64,000 nucleotides of DNA from Prorocentrum cordatum (lineage: Eukaryota > Sar > Dinophyceae > Prorocentrales > Prorocentraceae), in NCBI GenBank assembly GCA_963575745.1, contig CAUYUJ010003381.1, positions 387,727 to 451,726 on the forward strand. The letters run 5' to 3'. Below are positions 25,366 to 37,300 of this stretch, in pieces. The position numbers and the translations under genes were made by a program. The first letter of the stretch is position 1; every line of letters begins with the position of its first letter. Under the pieces are notes generated by a model that was given only the letters and a program-made list of their open reading frames with translations, was not told where the DNA came from and made no database searches.

Positions 25366-28300
25366 AGGGACGCGCTTGACCTGGGCCTCGGCGCCTGCGA
25401 CGGGTGATAACAAGAGGCGCTCTCGCGATGGGCGTCCTCGCTCGGCTCCCCCCCTCGTGTTCGCTGCCAGCTCTCGCCGCGTCTCCCTCGCCGCTGCCCC
25501 CCTCGTCGCTCCCCCCTCGTCTCCCCCCCTCGTTTTTTGCTCCCCCCCCCCCCTCGCCTCCTCCCCGCTCGCGCCCTCGCTCGGTTCCCCCTCGGTGGTC
25601 TTCTCTCCCCCCGTCTCGTGCGCCCGGGGCCCCGCACGGGGCCTCGCACGGGGCAGCACCCGCGCGCCCCTCCGGCTCGGTTTTGTTTCTGGCGCCCCGG
25701 GGGCTCGGGCGCCGTGCCCGCGCGTCGATAGGGGGGCGGGAGGCGGTGCCGCTGCAGCGCGGGAGGCCAGCGCTCACCGGCCCTGCTGTGGAGCGCGTGG
25801 CGTTCCCACGCCGGAGCTCAGGGAGCGGCAAAGAGGGGGGTGATGACTAGGGGGGGGTGGATGTCATGGCGGGGGCCCTGATTTTTTTTTTCTCAGATTC
25901 CATGGCGCCTCTTCTTGTTTCATTACTTCCCTGGCCCCCCCGCTGGGCCGCGCACATGCCGCCGGTCATGATTTGCACCCCCCCCCCTCTTGGACAGCCC
26001 CTCTGGGCCGCTCCCGAAGAGCTCAGTGGACGTCCTCGTGTGTGACCCAAGAGGAGGGTCCAGCTGAGAGGGGGTGGTGCCATAGAGGTGTGGGGCAATG
26101 TGTATGGCAAACGTGACTCTGGCGCCAGAGAGTCGCATTGCATTCTGTATTGCGAGTGGTGTGTTGCACGCGGACGTCCAGCAATGCACTTGCGCCCCAG
26201 AATGCGTTGCGCGTCCCAGATGCATTGCAAGCCCACGAATCTATTGCACCAAATCTATTGCACCACCCCCTTGTCGCTAGACCCCCTTTTATTAGGTCAA
26301 CCCGAGTCCTTGGGTCTCAGGGTTGGGCTTTTTGTGGAAGGTTTCTTGTGGTCGACCTCCTATTGTATTCCCATCCCCGTGACCGGCATTGGATCATCGC
26401 TTTGGCTCGGTGCCGATAGTGAGGATTCTTCTGGTCGTTTGAATGGGGTATCCGTGAGATTGCCCAACGTCTCGGGTTTGTCGTTTCCAGGGGTAGGGAT
26501 AAGTCCGAGGCCGGTTAGCGCCGCTCCTTCCTTCTGGGTGGCGCTTCCCCGGCAGCTGTCGGCACCTCCTACCGGAGAGGAGACATGTCCGACTGAGGGC
26601 CAGGCTTCAAGCGGCATGGATTCTGAGTTAGGGGGCAGGGTCCCACATCTTGTAGAGTTTCCATTCCTCCGTGAGTGAGCCTGCAAGCACGGCGCTGGAC
26701 TAGGTCATGGTTTTCGTCCTTGCGAGCTGCATTCCTTTAAGCAGAAGGGGTCAGGACGGTCTGCTGCTCGTTGCCCCAGGTCTTGACAACATCGACGCCC
26801 GCAGGCGGCGCGTGCTTCCCCGCTCTTGTTCCTGCACCTCCCCACCGTTCCTTCTAATTCTACGTTGCTCCGCCTTGCTACGGGTTGGGGGTCTGAGGTG
26901 GCCCAGCATTGGTTCCGGCCAGCAAGATGGGGGGGGGCAGGTTCGAGGGTCTAGGCTCGGGAAGGTTTTTGTTTGTCTTTTTCTGCCTCCAGGGCCACTT
27001 TCGAGCCCCGCGACAGTGAAACACGGATCTGGAGTGAAACATTGCACCAGGTCGAGGACCTTGGGAGGGGTGCGGGGTCCGTTTCCGAGCGGATTTGGCC
27101 TCAACCCTCTTCCTGACTGATTTTCCTGGGCCCCAACCAGTTCAGACCTTCCGTAGCCGCTTTCAATCTCTTCCCCATCCCCTGAGCACATACACATGAT
27201 TCTCCGCTTGTGGTCGTCCTCTTTCTTCGAGTAGGGGATCGACGACAAAAGTGATTTGCCTCGAGATTGATTTTCTCGTCGAATATATGACAACTGCTTA
27301 AAATGCTCTGCAGATCTACTACAATTATGCGCATCTTGTTTTAGACCCGCCAAGAACATGGAAATTGGCGTGCATCAATTATGTAGTCGATCCTCTACTC
27401 GATGTCTAACAGGCTACCGGGATATCCAGTTGCGTGGTCACTCATTTGCCCAGCTATGTTTTTGGTTGGCTTTTCTCTTGGGGCCAAGGGTCGAACGGGC
27501 AGCTCTCTTCATAGCCTCCGCTCTTCCTTTTCCTGCTCCTTGTGCTCGTGACGAGGGCGAGGACACCGAGGAGTGAGGTCAAGGAGCGGGCGGGCGGAGA
27601 AGGGTGGTGGTCGAGGAGGCAGACCTCACACAGAGGGGAGTGACTAGATAGCAAATCCTGCGCGGCCGCGCAAGTTCGGGCGCCGATTCGAAGCCGAGAA
27701 TGTGTGTCAGGCAGTTCGTCATGCAGCCGTCCAAGTCGAACTCTGATGCTCGTCTTGCGATGTCGTCTCGGCACCCTTTTTTGCTTGAGGCCGGCGATCT
27801 TCTCAGCAGCAGAGATATATGGGAAGCGTGTGCCCGCAGGTGGATGAACGCCACCCTGCACGACATGGTCGATAGAACATCTGGGGAGCCTGACCCCAGC
27901 ACCATTATACCTTTGATTGATGGCGGCACCGAGGGCTTCAAGGGCCAGGCGCCGCCAGTTGTTTGTTGGGTTGTGCATGGGGACGGTACGGATAGTTCGC
28001 AGTGTGTGCAGTGTTTGTTACTGTGTGTAGTGTGCATGTGTGTGTTATTGTGTGAGTGTGTCATGTGTGTCATTGTGTCAGTGTCATGTGTGCATGCGTG
28101 CTTGGTATTGCGTGTGTCGCGTAAGTGTGCATGTGTGTGTGTGTGTGTTGTTTTGTGTAGTGTGTGCAGAGTGTGTTTTTTGTGCGCAGTCTGTGTGTAG
28201 TGTGTGTGTGTGTGCGTGTGTGTGTGTTTTTGTGTGTGTGTGTGTCTCACTTATCTTCGCGCGCTAACTCTTTGCCCCCCTGGCCACTTCCCGCGCCATG

Positions 28301-31300
28301 GCCCCCCGAGCCCTCCCCCGGCCGCTGTGCTGACGCCGCCTCCTGGGGCCCCTTGGGCAAGTTCGCCTCCTCGGCGCGATGTGGCCAGCGCCCGCCCCGC
28401 GCTCGGTCCTGCGCCGGTGCCGCCTCGGTCGGCATCCTGGCCGTTCGCGGCAGCCTCTGCGGGGCATGTGCGCCCGTCTCTGATGGGGTATAGCCAGGAC
28501 CCCGGGTAAGGGGACCGGGTTAGTGGTAGGGCCCCGGGGCCCCTCAATTGGCCGGATTCACTAAGCCAGGTTCGCCGTAGCTGGTGTTTTTCGGGTGGCG
28601 GCAGTTCCGGTCAGTGGAGATGGGACGGGGGGGCGCCCCTGGTACAAATCACTGCACCAGGTTCCACTAGACCCAGTTCTGCCAACGCTCGATTTGAGTT
28701 TGCAGCAAGCACGGCGTCCTTTTCTCTTTCACCGGGCCGTCTCCAGCTGCTGGGGGCGATTCGATGCCAGTGTCGTTGCGCGCCCAGCTGCCGAGGACAG
28801 AGTTGTTCCGGGTGGGTGAGTGGGTACGGAGGGGGGAGAGAGAGAGAGAGAGAGATAGATAGAAACAAAGAGTGAGAACGAGAGAGAAAGAGAAGGAGCT
28901 GAATTGTGGGAAGACGAGTTGCGGAATCGGAGCGAGCCACCAGCATCACAGCAATGCGCCGTCAGAAAATCCTCGCCACGATTCTCAATCTGGGTGGCCA
29001 GCCATGTTGGAAGAGTTGTCTTCGAACGCATCGTGGAGCTGTAAGGTAGACACAGTTAGACTTGTTCTATGTCATGGAAATAATTACTATTCTCCGTTCT
29101 CCGTTTCCCGTGAGAAAGATGATGTGGGTTGTTTGAACGTGCTGACTCGCGCATGGCGCACTTCGCTGTGCCAACGCTGTTCGCAGGGATTTCCTCAAGA
29201 AGCTCATTCGAAATGTGCCGGATTGCGTTCGGCGGTCATCCTCGTGCCACCGGCGCTGCCAGGATGAAAGGGAGGTTCGTCTGAGCGCGCGGGCTCGCTT
29301 CCAGCACGCAAGCGCAGTGCGAGCGTTTCTCGTTGTTGGGCAGCCCGCTGCAGGCTCTCGCTGCAGGTCCCGTGCCTCTCCCCGCTCGTGTCATTCCAGG
29401 GTTCTCCCCGTGATGTTCGTGAACGTGCTGGCTTGTTTGAAGTGCATCTCACGCTGCCAACGCTGCTGCCAGGACGCGCGCGCCAAGCGTGATGGCTCAG
29501 AGGGGCCGCGCATCGCGTGATCAACGCTGCCGGCAGCAAGCTCACTCCGAGCGCGCCAGTATTGTGATTTTCGCATGGCCAACACTTTTGCCGAGGATTC
29601 TGCCGATCAGCTCATAGCAGGAATGCACGTGCGCATTGATGATCATGATGGCATCGCTGATGCCAAGAAGCGCATGCCAATCGTGTCAGTTCGCGGGCAC
29701 CGAACATCGCATGGCCAGCGATGTCGGCTGGAAACTGATTCCGAGTGTGCTGGCTCGCGTATGGCCCACATCTCACGACCAGCATTTGCACCCAGAGGCT
29801 CACTCCATGCGTGCCCGCTCGCACGCGATGGTCACCGCGCTACCCGCATTGATACCAAGAAGCTCAGTCCGAGCATGCCCGCTCGCTTCCAGCACGCTTC
29901 AAGTTGCTTGGAAGGGTTACTTTGAGAGTCGGGGACGGCAATCATTAGATAACCAGATCTTTCCGTAAGATAGTGTCGTTTGAAGCACGCCAACGCGTAA
30001 AGTTGTTGAGACAATGATGCAACAACACATGAGAGACGAGTATTATCTGGGAGGAAGCGACAATTAGGATGTACATAGTCACAAGACGCGATGTTGTTGG
30101 TCATCGCACATGGAGTCTCTTCCTGAATGACCACGAAGCAAACGAAAGCGAAGAGGACCCGGTGAGCTCGTCGGGCATGTCGTGAGCCAGCGTTTGAGCG
30201 TGCATCGAATTGCCCGTGGCCGACTTATGATGATTCCAGGCGAGGGTGATCGTGCCCTTCATGACCTCTTGTTTCGACTGCTCGCTCGATGCTTTCCCGC
30301 CTCAGGTCGCAGGGATCGTGCGGAAGGCGACAGACGAGAGGGGAGGGAAGAGGAAGGGTCATCGAGAAGAGGAAGAGAGAGAGGGAAAAAGACAGAGACA
30401 GCGGGATGGAGATGGGACCCGAACCAGATCTAATATTCGTGGATGTCCATGCGTTGATTGTTGTTGTTCATCTTCTTTGTTCCATGCACGGAGCGTCCTC
30501 TGTTCACCAGACGCGTTTTTCAAGAGCTTCACGGTATCCATTTGATTGCGGTAAACTCCGCCAGTTACCAGCGCAGCAGCTCAACAGGAATTGGATTGTT
30601 TCCGACCTGCTGCAGTTCAGCACCCTGTTTAAATTGGCGTTGGTCTTGAAATCCATCTTTGTCTGCGGCCTCGTGTCCTTCTTTTCTCCCTCCACATCCG
30701 TTCTCTCCGCCTCTCCTTCCCCCCTCTTCCATGCATCTTGGGGGCACTGGGAGCATCTTGAGGGCGGCCTGTTGGGGGCCCCAAGAGCCCTTCGGGGGCA
30801 TTGGGGCCATCTTGGGGGCGATGGTTCCGCAGAGCTCTTCCAGACAGGCTCCGTTGAATCATCGTGGTGACGCCTCGGCGGGGCTTGGGGCCATCTTGGC
30901 TGTCTCCGGGCCGTGCCAGGCTGCCTTGAGGGGCTGGCTCTCCGAAGACTTCCCGAGGCGACAGCAAGCCGAACTGCACCGGAGGCAAAAGACCGTGTGC
31001 TTCAATACCTCAAGTGCGAGGTTCATTTGTGTGACGTATCGGCCTCCCTCCCTCGTTCCCGCCTCTTCGCCTCCCTCTCTCACATACTCAGACTCAAATT
31101 CAGCCCACTCATACTCAGATTCACTTACACGCAGATTCATTCAGACTCACACACATACTGTTTCAGCCTCACGCGCACTTAGGCCATGCACATTCAGACT
31201 GCCTTACTCCCAGACTCACCCATACGTCGGCTCACTCATACTCCAAGTCGCCCATACTCACATTCGCTCTCAACCTTACTCTCACCCGAACTCATGTACA

Positions 31301-34300
31301 CCCAGTGCCATTCACATTCAGACCGCGCATGCTCAGTCCTGGCCACGCTCAGACTCAATCGTACTCAGACAGTTGGGGCGCGCATCAAGAAACCATCTGC
31401 TTTTCGTCAGGGTATCCTGGGTTTCTTCGCTCCGCGCGCTGCGCGGTGACTTCCCGCAGCTGTTGAAGAAGCTGCTGCGTTCAAGGTGCTCTGGGTTTCC
31501 TCTCAGGTTGGGTTTCTTGCGAGGATTTCTCGCGGCCGCGCCCGCACTGTATCATTCACGTATGCTCAGACCCATTTTATTCCGACCCACCTGTACGCAC
31601 AGTCATGCCTACTCGTGCCCATGGCCCATTAGCAGGGATGGCATTTGTCTTGGAGTTCCCGTTGGGGCTCGTCTTGTGTCGGGGAGGGGGAATTTTGTGG
31701 GGCACGCGCGGCGAGAAGGGTGCGGGAGGGGCGCACCTGGATACATACAAGAACCTTGCCAGGCAGCTCGCAGGCGTTCTGACACCCCCTATCCGCCTTT
31801 TCGCCTCTTCGTATCTGCAGAGATCGACTCCACGTCGTCCCCCTCCATTTCATGCTTGCCTCCGCGTGGCAGGTGCTCATCAGCGCCCCCCTCTTCCCGG
31901 ATGATACTCCACCCGATGCTTCGGCGCTCCTCCTCAGCCTTCCTGACCCCCTCCCGAGACCACCAGCGCGCAGGTCAACTTCCCCCTGTGCACGATCGCC
32001 GAGACCCCACGGCTGCCCGAGCACTGCATCGAGTACGTCCTCGTGGTGATGTGGGAGACCCCATCGGGGCCGGGCCGAGGGTCGGCGGCGAGCGCGGGGG
32101 GAAGCGAGAAGAAGAAGGCCCTCTCTGAGGGCGGCGGGGCTTCTCGGAAGCCCCTCGCGCCTCTCTGATTGGGCGCCGCGTAATGGGGGGGTCATAAATT
32201 GGGGGGTGTCGCGGGTGGTCCGAAAAGGTACCCAAACATTGCCTAAACGAGCCCCCTGGGGCTCTGGAGGGGTCCGACAGGGGCACGAAAGGGGACCTTT
32301 TCTGACCCTCCGATTTGTGACCCCCCCATTAAGCCACGCCCAATCTGAGAATTGCTCTGCGCCTTCATGCTTCGGGGAAGGCGTCGGACACTTCCGGAGA
32401 AGGCTGGGGGATTTCCGAGCCTTCTCCAGACATGCGACGTCCCGATTTTCCCAGGACGGCATCCCTGGAAGTCCCGACCCCTTCTCCAGCACCGTTTTTG
32501 TGTTCGTCCTGCGTCGTTTTCTGGCGGTCCCGCGGCCAGGCGAGGGCCCCCGAGGTAGTGACCCCCCCCCGGTTTTCGAGTTCGATGGGGGGGGGTTAGG
32601 GGAGGGGTTAGGGGAGGGGGGGGGAGGGGTTAGGGGAGGGGGGGGGAGGGGTTAGGGGAGGGGGGGGGTCCAGCAGGGGGGGGGGGGATTTTCGGAGGGG
32701 AGGGGGACCCCCGGGCTCTGGAGGAAAAGGGCGGCAATTTTCCACAGTAAAGCGGAGGTGGATCACGCTCTCTCAAAAATCAGGACGGAGGGTTTGCGCA
32801 AATTTCAGCCCCTAGGGGCCCGCGCCAGGCCTCGGGACCATCAAAAAACGAATCAGGATGAAAAACTGGTCCTGGGGAATGGGTCAAGATTTCCGGGGAC
32901 CGCGTATTGAAACAATCACGACATCGGATTTTTGGGAAGGTCTGACGGGGCTTGTCAAGAAGCCGTACGCCTATCGGCGCGTGGGCGAGGCAGCGCGCTG
33001 CATTGTGGCAGGACCCGCGGGCAGACGCATGCGCAGTTAACACCAGGTCGGACGGGGCTAGGATGAGGATGGGATGACAGTCGGACCGAGGTAGAAGGTA
33101 TAAGATCGAGGTCGGTTCGGGGATGGTACCCTTATCTTCTCCGTGTCTGTTGGATATTGTAATGGCCTCTGGCCAGTGCCGCCGATCCGGGGGGGCTCCG
33201 GATTCGGCGATCTTCGCGGCTCTGTGGCCTCCTCTCTCCTCGATTCTGCCGGTCCTCTTTCTCCTCTGGGGGGGTCCCCGGGGGGGGGGTCCAGGGAGGG
33301 TTCCGAGAGGAGGGTCCTGGGGGCGGTAAATGCTAATTAGATCTAAGGGGGGTCCCTGGGATCCCCCGAAACGTTTTTGGGGATGCGCAAAAACATTACG
33401 ACAACGCCAGATGGGGGACCGCCCCCCCGTTTTCCAGGGGGGGGTCCGGATGCGCAAACCATGAAGAAAACGCCAGATGGAGGACCGCCCCGCCCCCCCC
33501 TCCCCCCCCTTCCCCGGCAGAGCCACCCCGGCGACCCCCCCCAAGCAGACCTGAAGCTGTCGCTTAGGCTCAGAGCTGAAGCTAAGCTCTTGCTGAGACT
33601 CCTTGTAGTTCACACGCCGGATCGGCGGATCATTGTGCATCCTGAAAAAAGTTACCCTCGGATGCTCTGCGTGTCCTGGCCGGCGGAAGGTCTCGCGTTC
33701 TCGAGGGATGTTCTCCTGTCTTAGGTTCGATTGTACCGCGTGCCCCCCCCCCCTGTCCACGGGACGGGGAAGGGGGCGCGCCTCGGGGAGGGTCGCGCCG
33801 ATGTTCCGCGGCGGCTTCCACGGACGGCTGCGGGCTGGTCGGGCGAGGGGAGGGGGGGGGTCGGGCGGAGAGAAGAGTGCAAAGGCACCGATGCTTGCCA
33901 GGCCCTTCCTGGGCCTAGGGTCGGTGCGTGCAGTCGGACCGAGGCGTAAGATCGAGGTCGGTTCAGGGAGGGCACCCTGGTGTTCTTCGTGCTTGTTTCA
34001 GGAGGGGAGAAAACACACAGACACAAGTAATCGTCGATTCCCCAGAACATATGGGAAACTATGGGAAGTGGGGGGGAAGACAGAAACCCAGAAACCATGG
34101 GAAAATGTGGGGCATATTCTTATCTGTGTGTGTTTATTTGTGTGTGTCCTGGGGCCCCTTCATTCTTGTGCACTCTGGGGGAGGGCACCCTCGAGCAAGA
34201 GCGAGGCCGAGGCCCAGGGATCTGTGTGTGTACGCTCGCCCGGCCAAGCCAGGTCAGCTGTGTGTCCCCCGAGGCCCGCACGCCCTACAGGGCTCGGCTT

Positions 34301-37300
34301 GAATAAAGGAACACTTACTCCAGATTTCGTAATAACAGGGAGGGGGTCTCATTTCGGGGGGGGGTCTCTTCCAGGCTATCTTGGAGGGCATGGGGGGGTC
34401 TGGGGACGATGTTCTGGAGGGTTCTCCCACGGGGGGGGGTCTGAATTGGCTCGTCTTGGAGGGTCCAGACCCCCTTCCCTTTTATTACGAGATCTGGAGT
34501 ACTTTGCAAAAGGGGCTCGGTCGTTCCTCTGGTTTGCATGCGTTCCGCTGCCTTTTTAGCGGCGAGGCCCCTGGTGGTCCTTCGGACCTCCTTGACTTGC
34601 TTTGAAAATTACGCTACCGAGGAACCCCACATACGTCATTTAAATCTTATGCATTTGCTGCTCATTATCATCTCTGCGCAATCCTGCGTTCTAAACCCAC
34701 GTCGCGAATGTTTCCCTATTTTGTCATCCAACACACTACTGAGTGAACCTCCTCCCTCTTCCCCGCTTTCTATCCTTCATCGGGAAAATTCTCGAGGTGG
34801 TCACCGAGGGCCGTTTCCTAGGGTCGCAACAACAAATGAGATGATGCAAAACGATTTGCCAACAGCTCGAGTAGTCAGGGGGCCCACTGTGGAAGTTGGT
34901 GCAAATCACACCCCCTCGCCTCATGCTGCGTTCTCCCGCACCCTGCCTCCCTCTCTTTCCTCGGTCGGTTTACTTTTTCGAGTCTCATGCAGTTTCCACA
35001 CGTCTGTCGCCGCGTCTCTTCGACGGAGAGTCTCTGAGGTGCGCGCGCAAAAAAAAGCTTGCATGGCAAACGTGATCCGCCTGCGTGCGATATGCGAGTG
35101 CCCTTCGATGGAGAATCTCTGGACTGTGGTTGCCATGCGATGCAGGATTGCTCCGGAAAGGGCAGCGGGCGATGATTGAGTCTGCTCAGCCACGCGCCTT
35201 TGACGGAAAGTCGCCAGCCTTTGCTCGAGGTGCTCGGGATGCGCCTTAGCAGCGCGTAGCATTGTCTCTGCGCTCGATAGAAAATCTCCCGCGACTTGTC
35301 GATTGACCTACGGCGCCAAACACAAGTGACAGGCTAGATCGCACAAGCAATAATTCCGGTGGATGCGCCTCATTCCTGTCACGAACGCGGCTGCCTTGTG
35401 AAAAGATGTGAGACGGTACTTTTTGGCACCTTTCTTCGCGCCGGCGTCGGGTTTCAGCAATGTTTTCCAAACGCTCTCCGTCAACGCACAAGGCGGGTGA
35501 TCGGCCCGATTCCCGTGGTGGGACGTGAGGCAAACTCCATGGACGGCGATCCTGGCTGTGTTCATTGTGTAGTAGGCCCCCGTGTGCAACAGCGGCTTGG
35601 ATTCGGCAATGGTCGCCAAAGCCTCGCCAATGTCAGACCGAGGGAGGCCGTGGCCTGCGTCGTGTTTGCCGTCCAGTTTAGAAGCTGTCGCTGGTAAGCA
35701 TTAAATGCGTTGTGCACCAAGGAACTCCCATGCCTCTCAACATGCGCGCGTAAACCCTCTAAACTCAGTTCGGCGCCCATCTCTAGCATTGAGTTCTTGA
35801 GCTGCTCGCACGGAGGCGGCAGCGCGGACATGGCAAATTTGGGCGCCATGGCGGGCGCCGCACCTTTGACGAACAATCACCGGCGCGAGAACGCCTGCGT
35901 GCAAACCCGAGCGGCCTGAGCCGACATGGGCCAAGGTGGCTACAAATGTTTGGTGATACTAACACTCGCCAGCATTCCCCTGTGCCCTGAACACGACCGG
36001 CACGGATTGCAAATTTGCGTACCCGTGTGCCCTGAGCAACACCGTCACGGATGGAGGCCGACACAGTCACGGATAGAGGCCGCGCTCGGGGACCACCCCT
36101 TGCGCACCCCTTATGGTGTCGAGAAAGTGCCACACTTGCTATGCCTGGACGACTGGCACGGATAGCGGCCGCGCTCAGGGACCACCCCCTGCGCACCTCC
36201 TATGGTTTCGAGAAAGTGCCACGCCTGCTATGCCTGGACGACTGGCACGGATAGCGGCCGCGCTCAGGGACCACCCCCTGCGCACCCCCATGGTGCCGAG
36301 AAAGTGCCACGCCTGCTATGCCTGGACGACTGGCACGGGTAGAGGCCGCGCTCGGGGACCAACCGTTGCGCACCCCCTATGGTGTCGAGAAAGTGCCACG
36401 CGTGCTATGCTTGGACGACTGGCACGGATAGCGGCCGCGCTCAGGGACCACCACCCCCTGCGCACCCCTTATGGTGTCGAGAAAGTGCCACGCCTGCTAT
36501 GCCTGGACGACTGGCACGGATAGCGGCCGCGCTCAGGGACCACCCCTGCCCCCTATGGTGTCGAGAAAGTGCCACGCCTGCTATGCCTGGACGACTGGCA
36601 CGGATAGCGGCCGCGCTCAGGGACCACCCCCTGCGCACCCCCTATGGTGTCGAGAAAGTGCCACGCCTGCTATGCCTGGACGACTGGCACGGATAGCGGC
36701 CGCGCTCAGGGACCACCCCCTGCGCAACCCCTTACGGCGCCGAGAAAGTGCAACGCCTGCTATGCCAGGACGACTGGCACGGATAGCGGCCGCGTTCGGG
36801 GACCACCCCGTGCGCACCCCCTATGGTGTCGAGAAAGTGCCACGCGTGCTGTGCTTGGACGACTGGCGCGGATAGCGGCCGCGCTCAGGGACCACCCCCT
36901 GCGCAACCCCTTATGGCGCCGAGAAAGTGCAACGCCTGCTATGCCTGGACGACTGGCACGGATAGCGGCCGCGCTCAGGGACCACCCCCATACGCACCCC
37001 CTGTGGTGTCGAGAAAGTGCCACGCCTGTTAGCCTTTTGCGCCCCTGCGCACCCCCTGTGGTGTCGAGAAAGTGCCACGAGCTGTGCTGAGCTGAGCTGA
37101 GCTCAGCCGTGCTGGGCTGTGCTGAGCTGTGATGAGCTGAGCCGAGCTGTGCTGAGCTGAGCTGTGCTGTGCTGATGTGAGTTGAGCTGAGCTGAGCAGT
37201 GCTGTGACGAGGGGGGGAGGCGTGAAGTGTGTGTGTGAGTGAGGGGAGGAAGAAAGAGAGAGGAGGGGAGGTGTGAGGAGACGCGGGTGCGGCGCGGCAG

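Larger units (their letters stand above)
21120..26779 (+). other. UBA3 intron 5 (GC-AG)
   Basis: 5,660 bp: GGGTACCCT-containing repeats (21335-21640); a longest-perfect (GGA)n (22073-22315); a diverged family-A element (22418-22580); purine tract (22748-22890); the 83-bp minisatellite (22940-23945); (GGA)n (24062-24297); a family-C element (24566-24715); a family-D end (24800-24925); (GGA)n/(GCA)n (25190-25370); an R element (25821-26018). 26040-26779 shows nothing recognised beyond a weak family-A end near 26570. Confidence 0.8.
27949..30239 (+). other. UBA3 intron 7 (GC-AG)
   Basis: 2,291 bp: (TG)n-like tract (28010-28250); short (GA)n (28838-28895); degenerate units containing GCTCGC(T/A)TCCAGCACGC and GTGCCAACGCTG (29150-29900). 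The remainder shows nothing recognised. Confidence 0.75.

Noticed and set aside
24758-25831. 357-codon minus-strand frame with Ser and Cys runs
   Set aside because: Product of the GGA/GCA tract at 25190-25370; all three minus frames stay open there.
25994-26030. LDSPSG frame as the missing exon between E and G
   Set aside because: It lies at the end of an R element, has no AG|G boundaries at the needed length and does not lead to A-R.
27805-27839. 5' extension of exon G (IWEACAR) as coding
   Set aside because: The microexon at 26780-26804 supplies the family's GLDxxxAR in the right phase; the extension would add residues the family lacks.
29204-29267. Candidate UBA3 exon reading [11 protein letters not shown]
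   Set aside because: The spacing and following residues do not match the family, and the segment at 30240-30305 ([14 protein letters not shown]) fits exactly.
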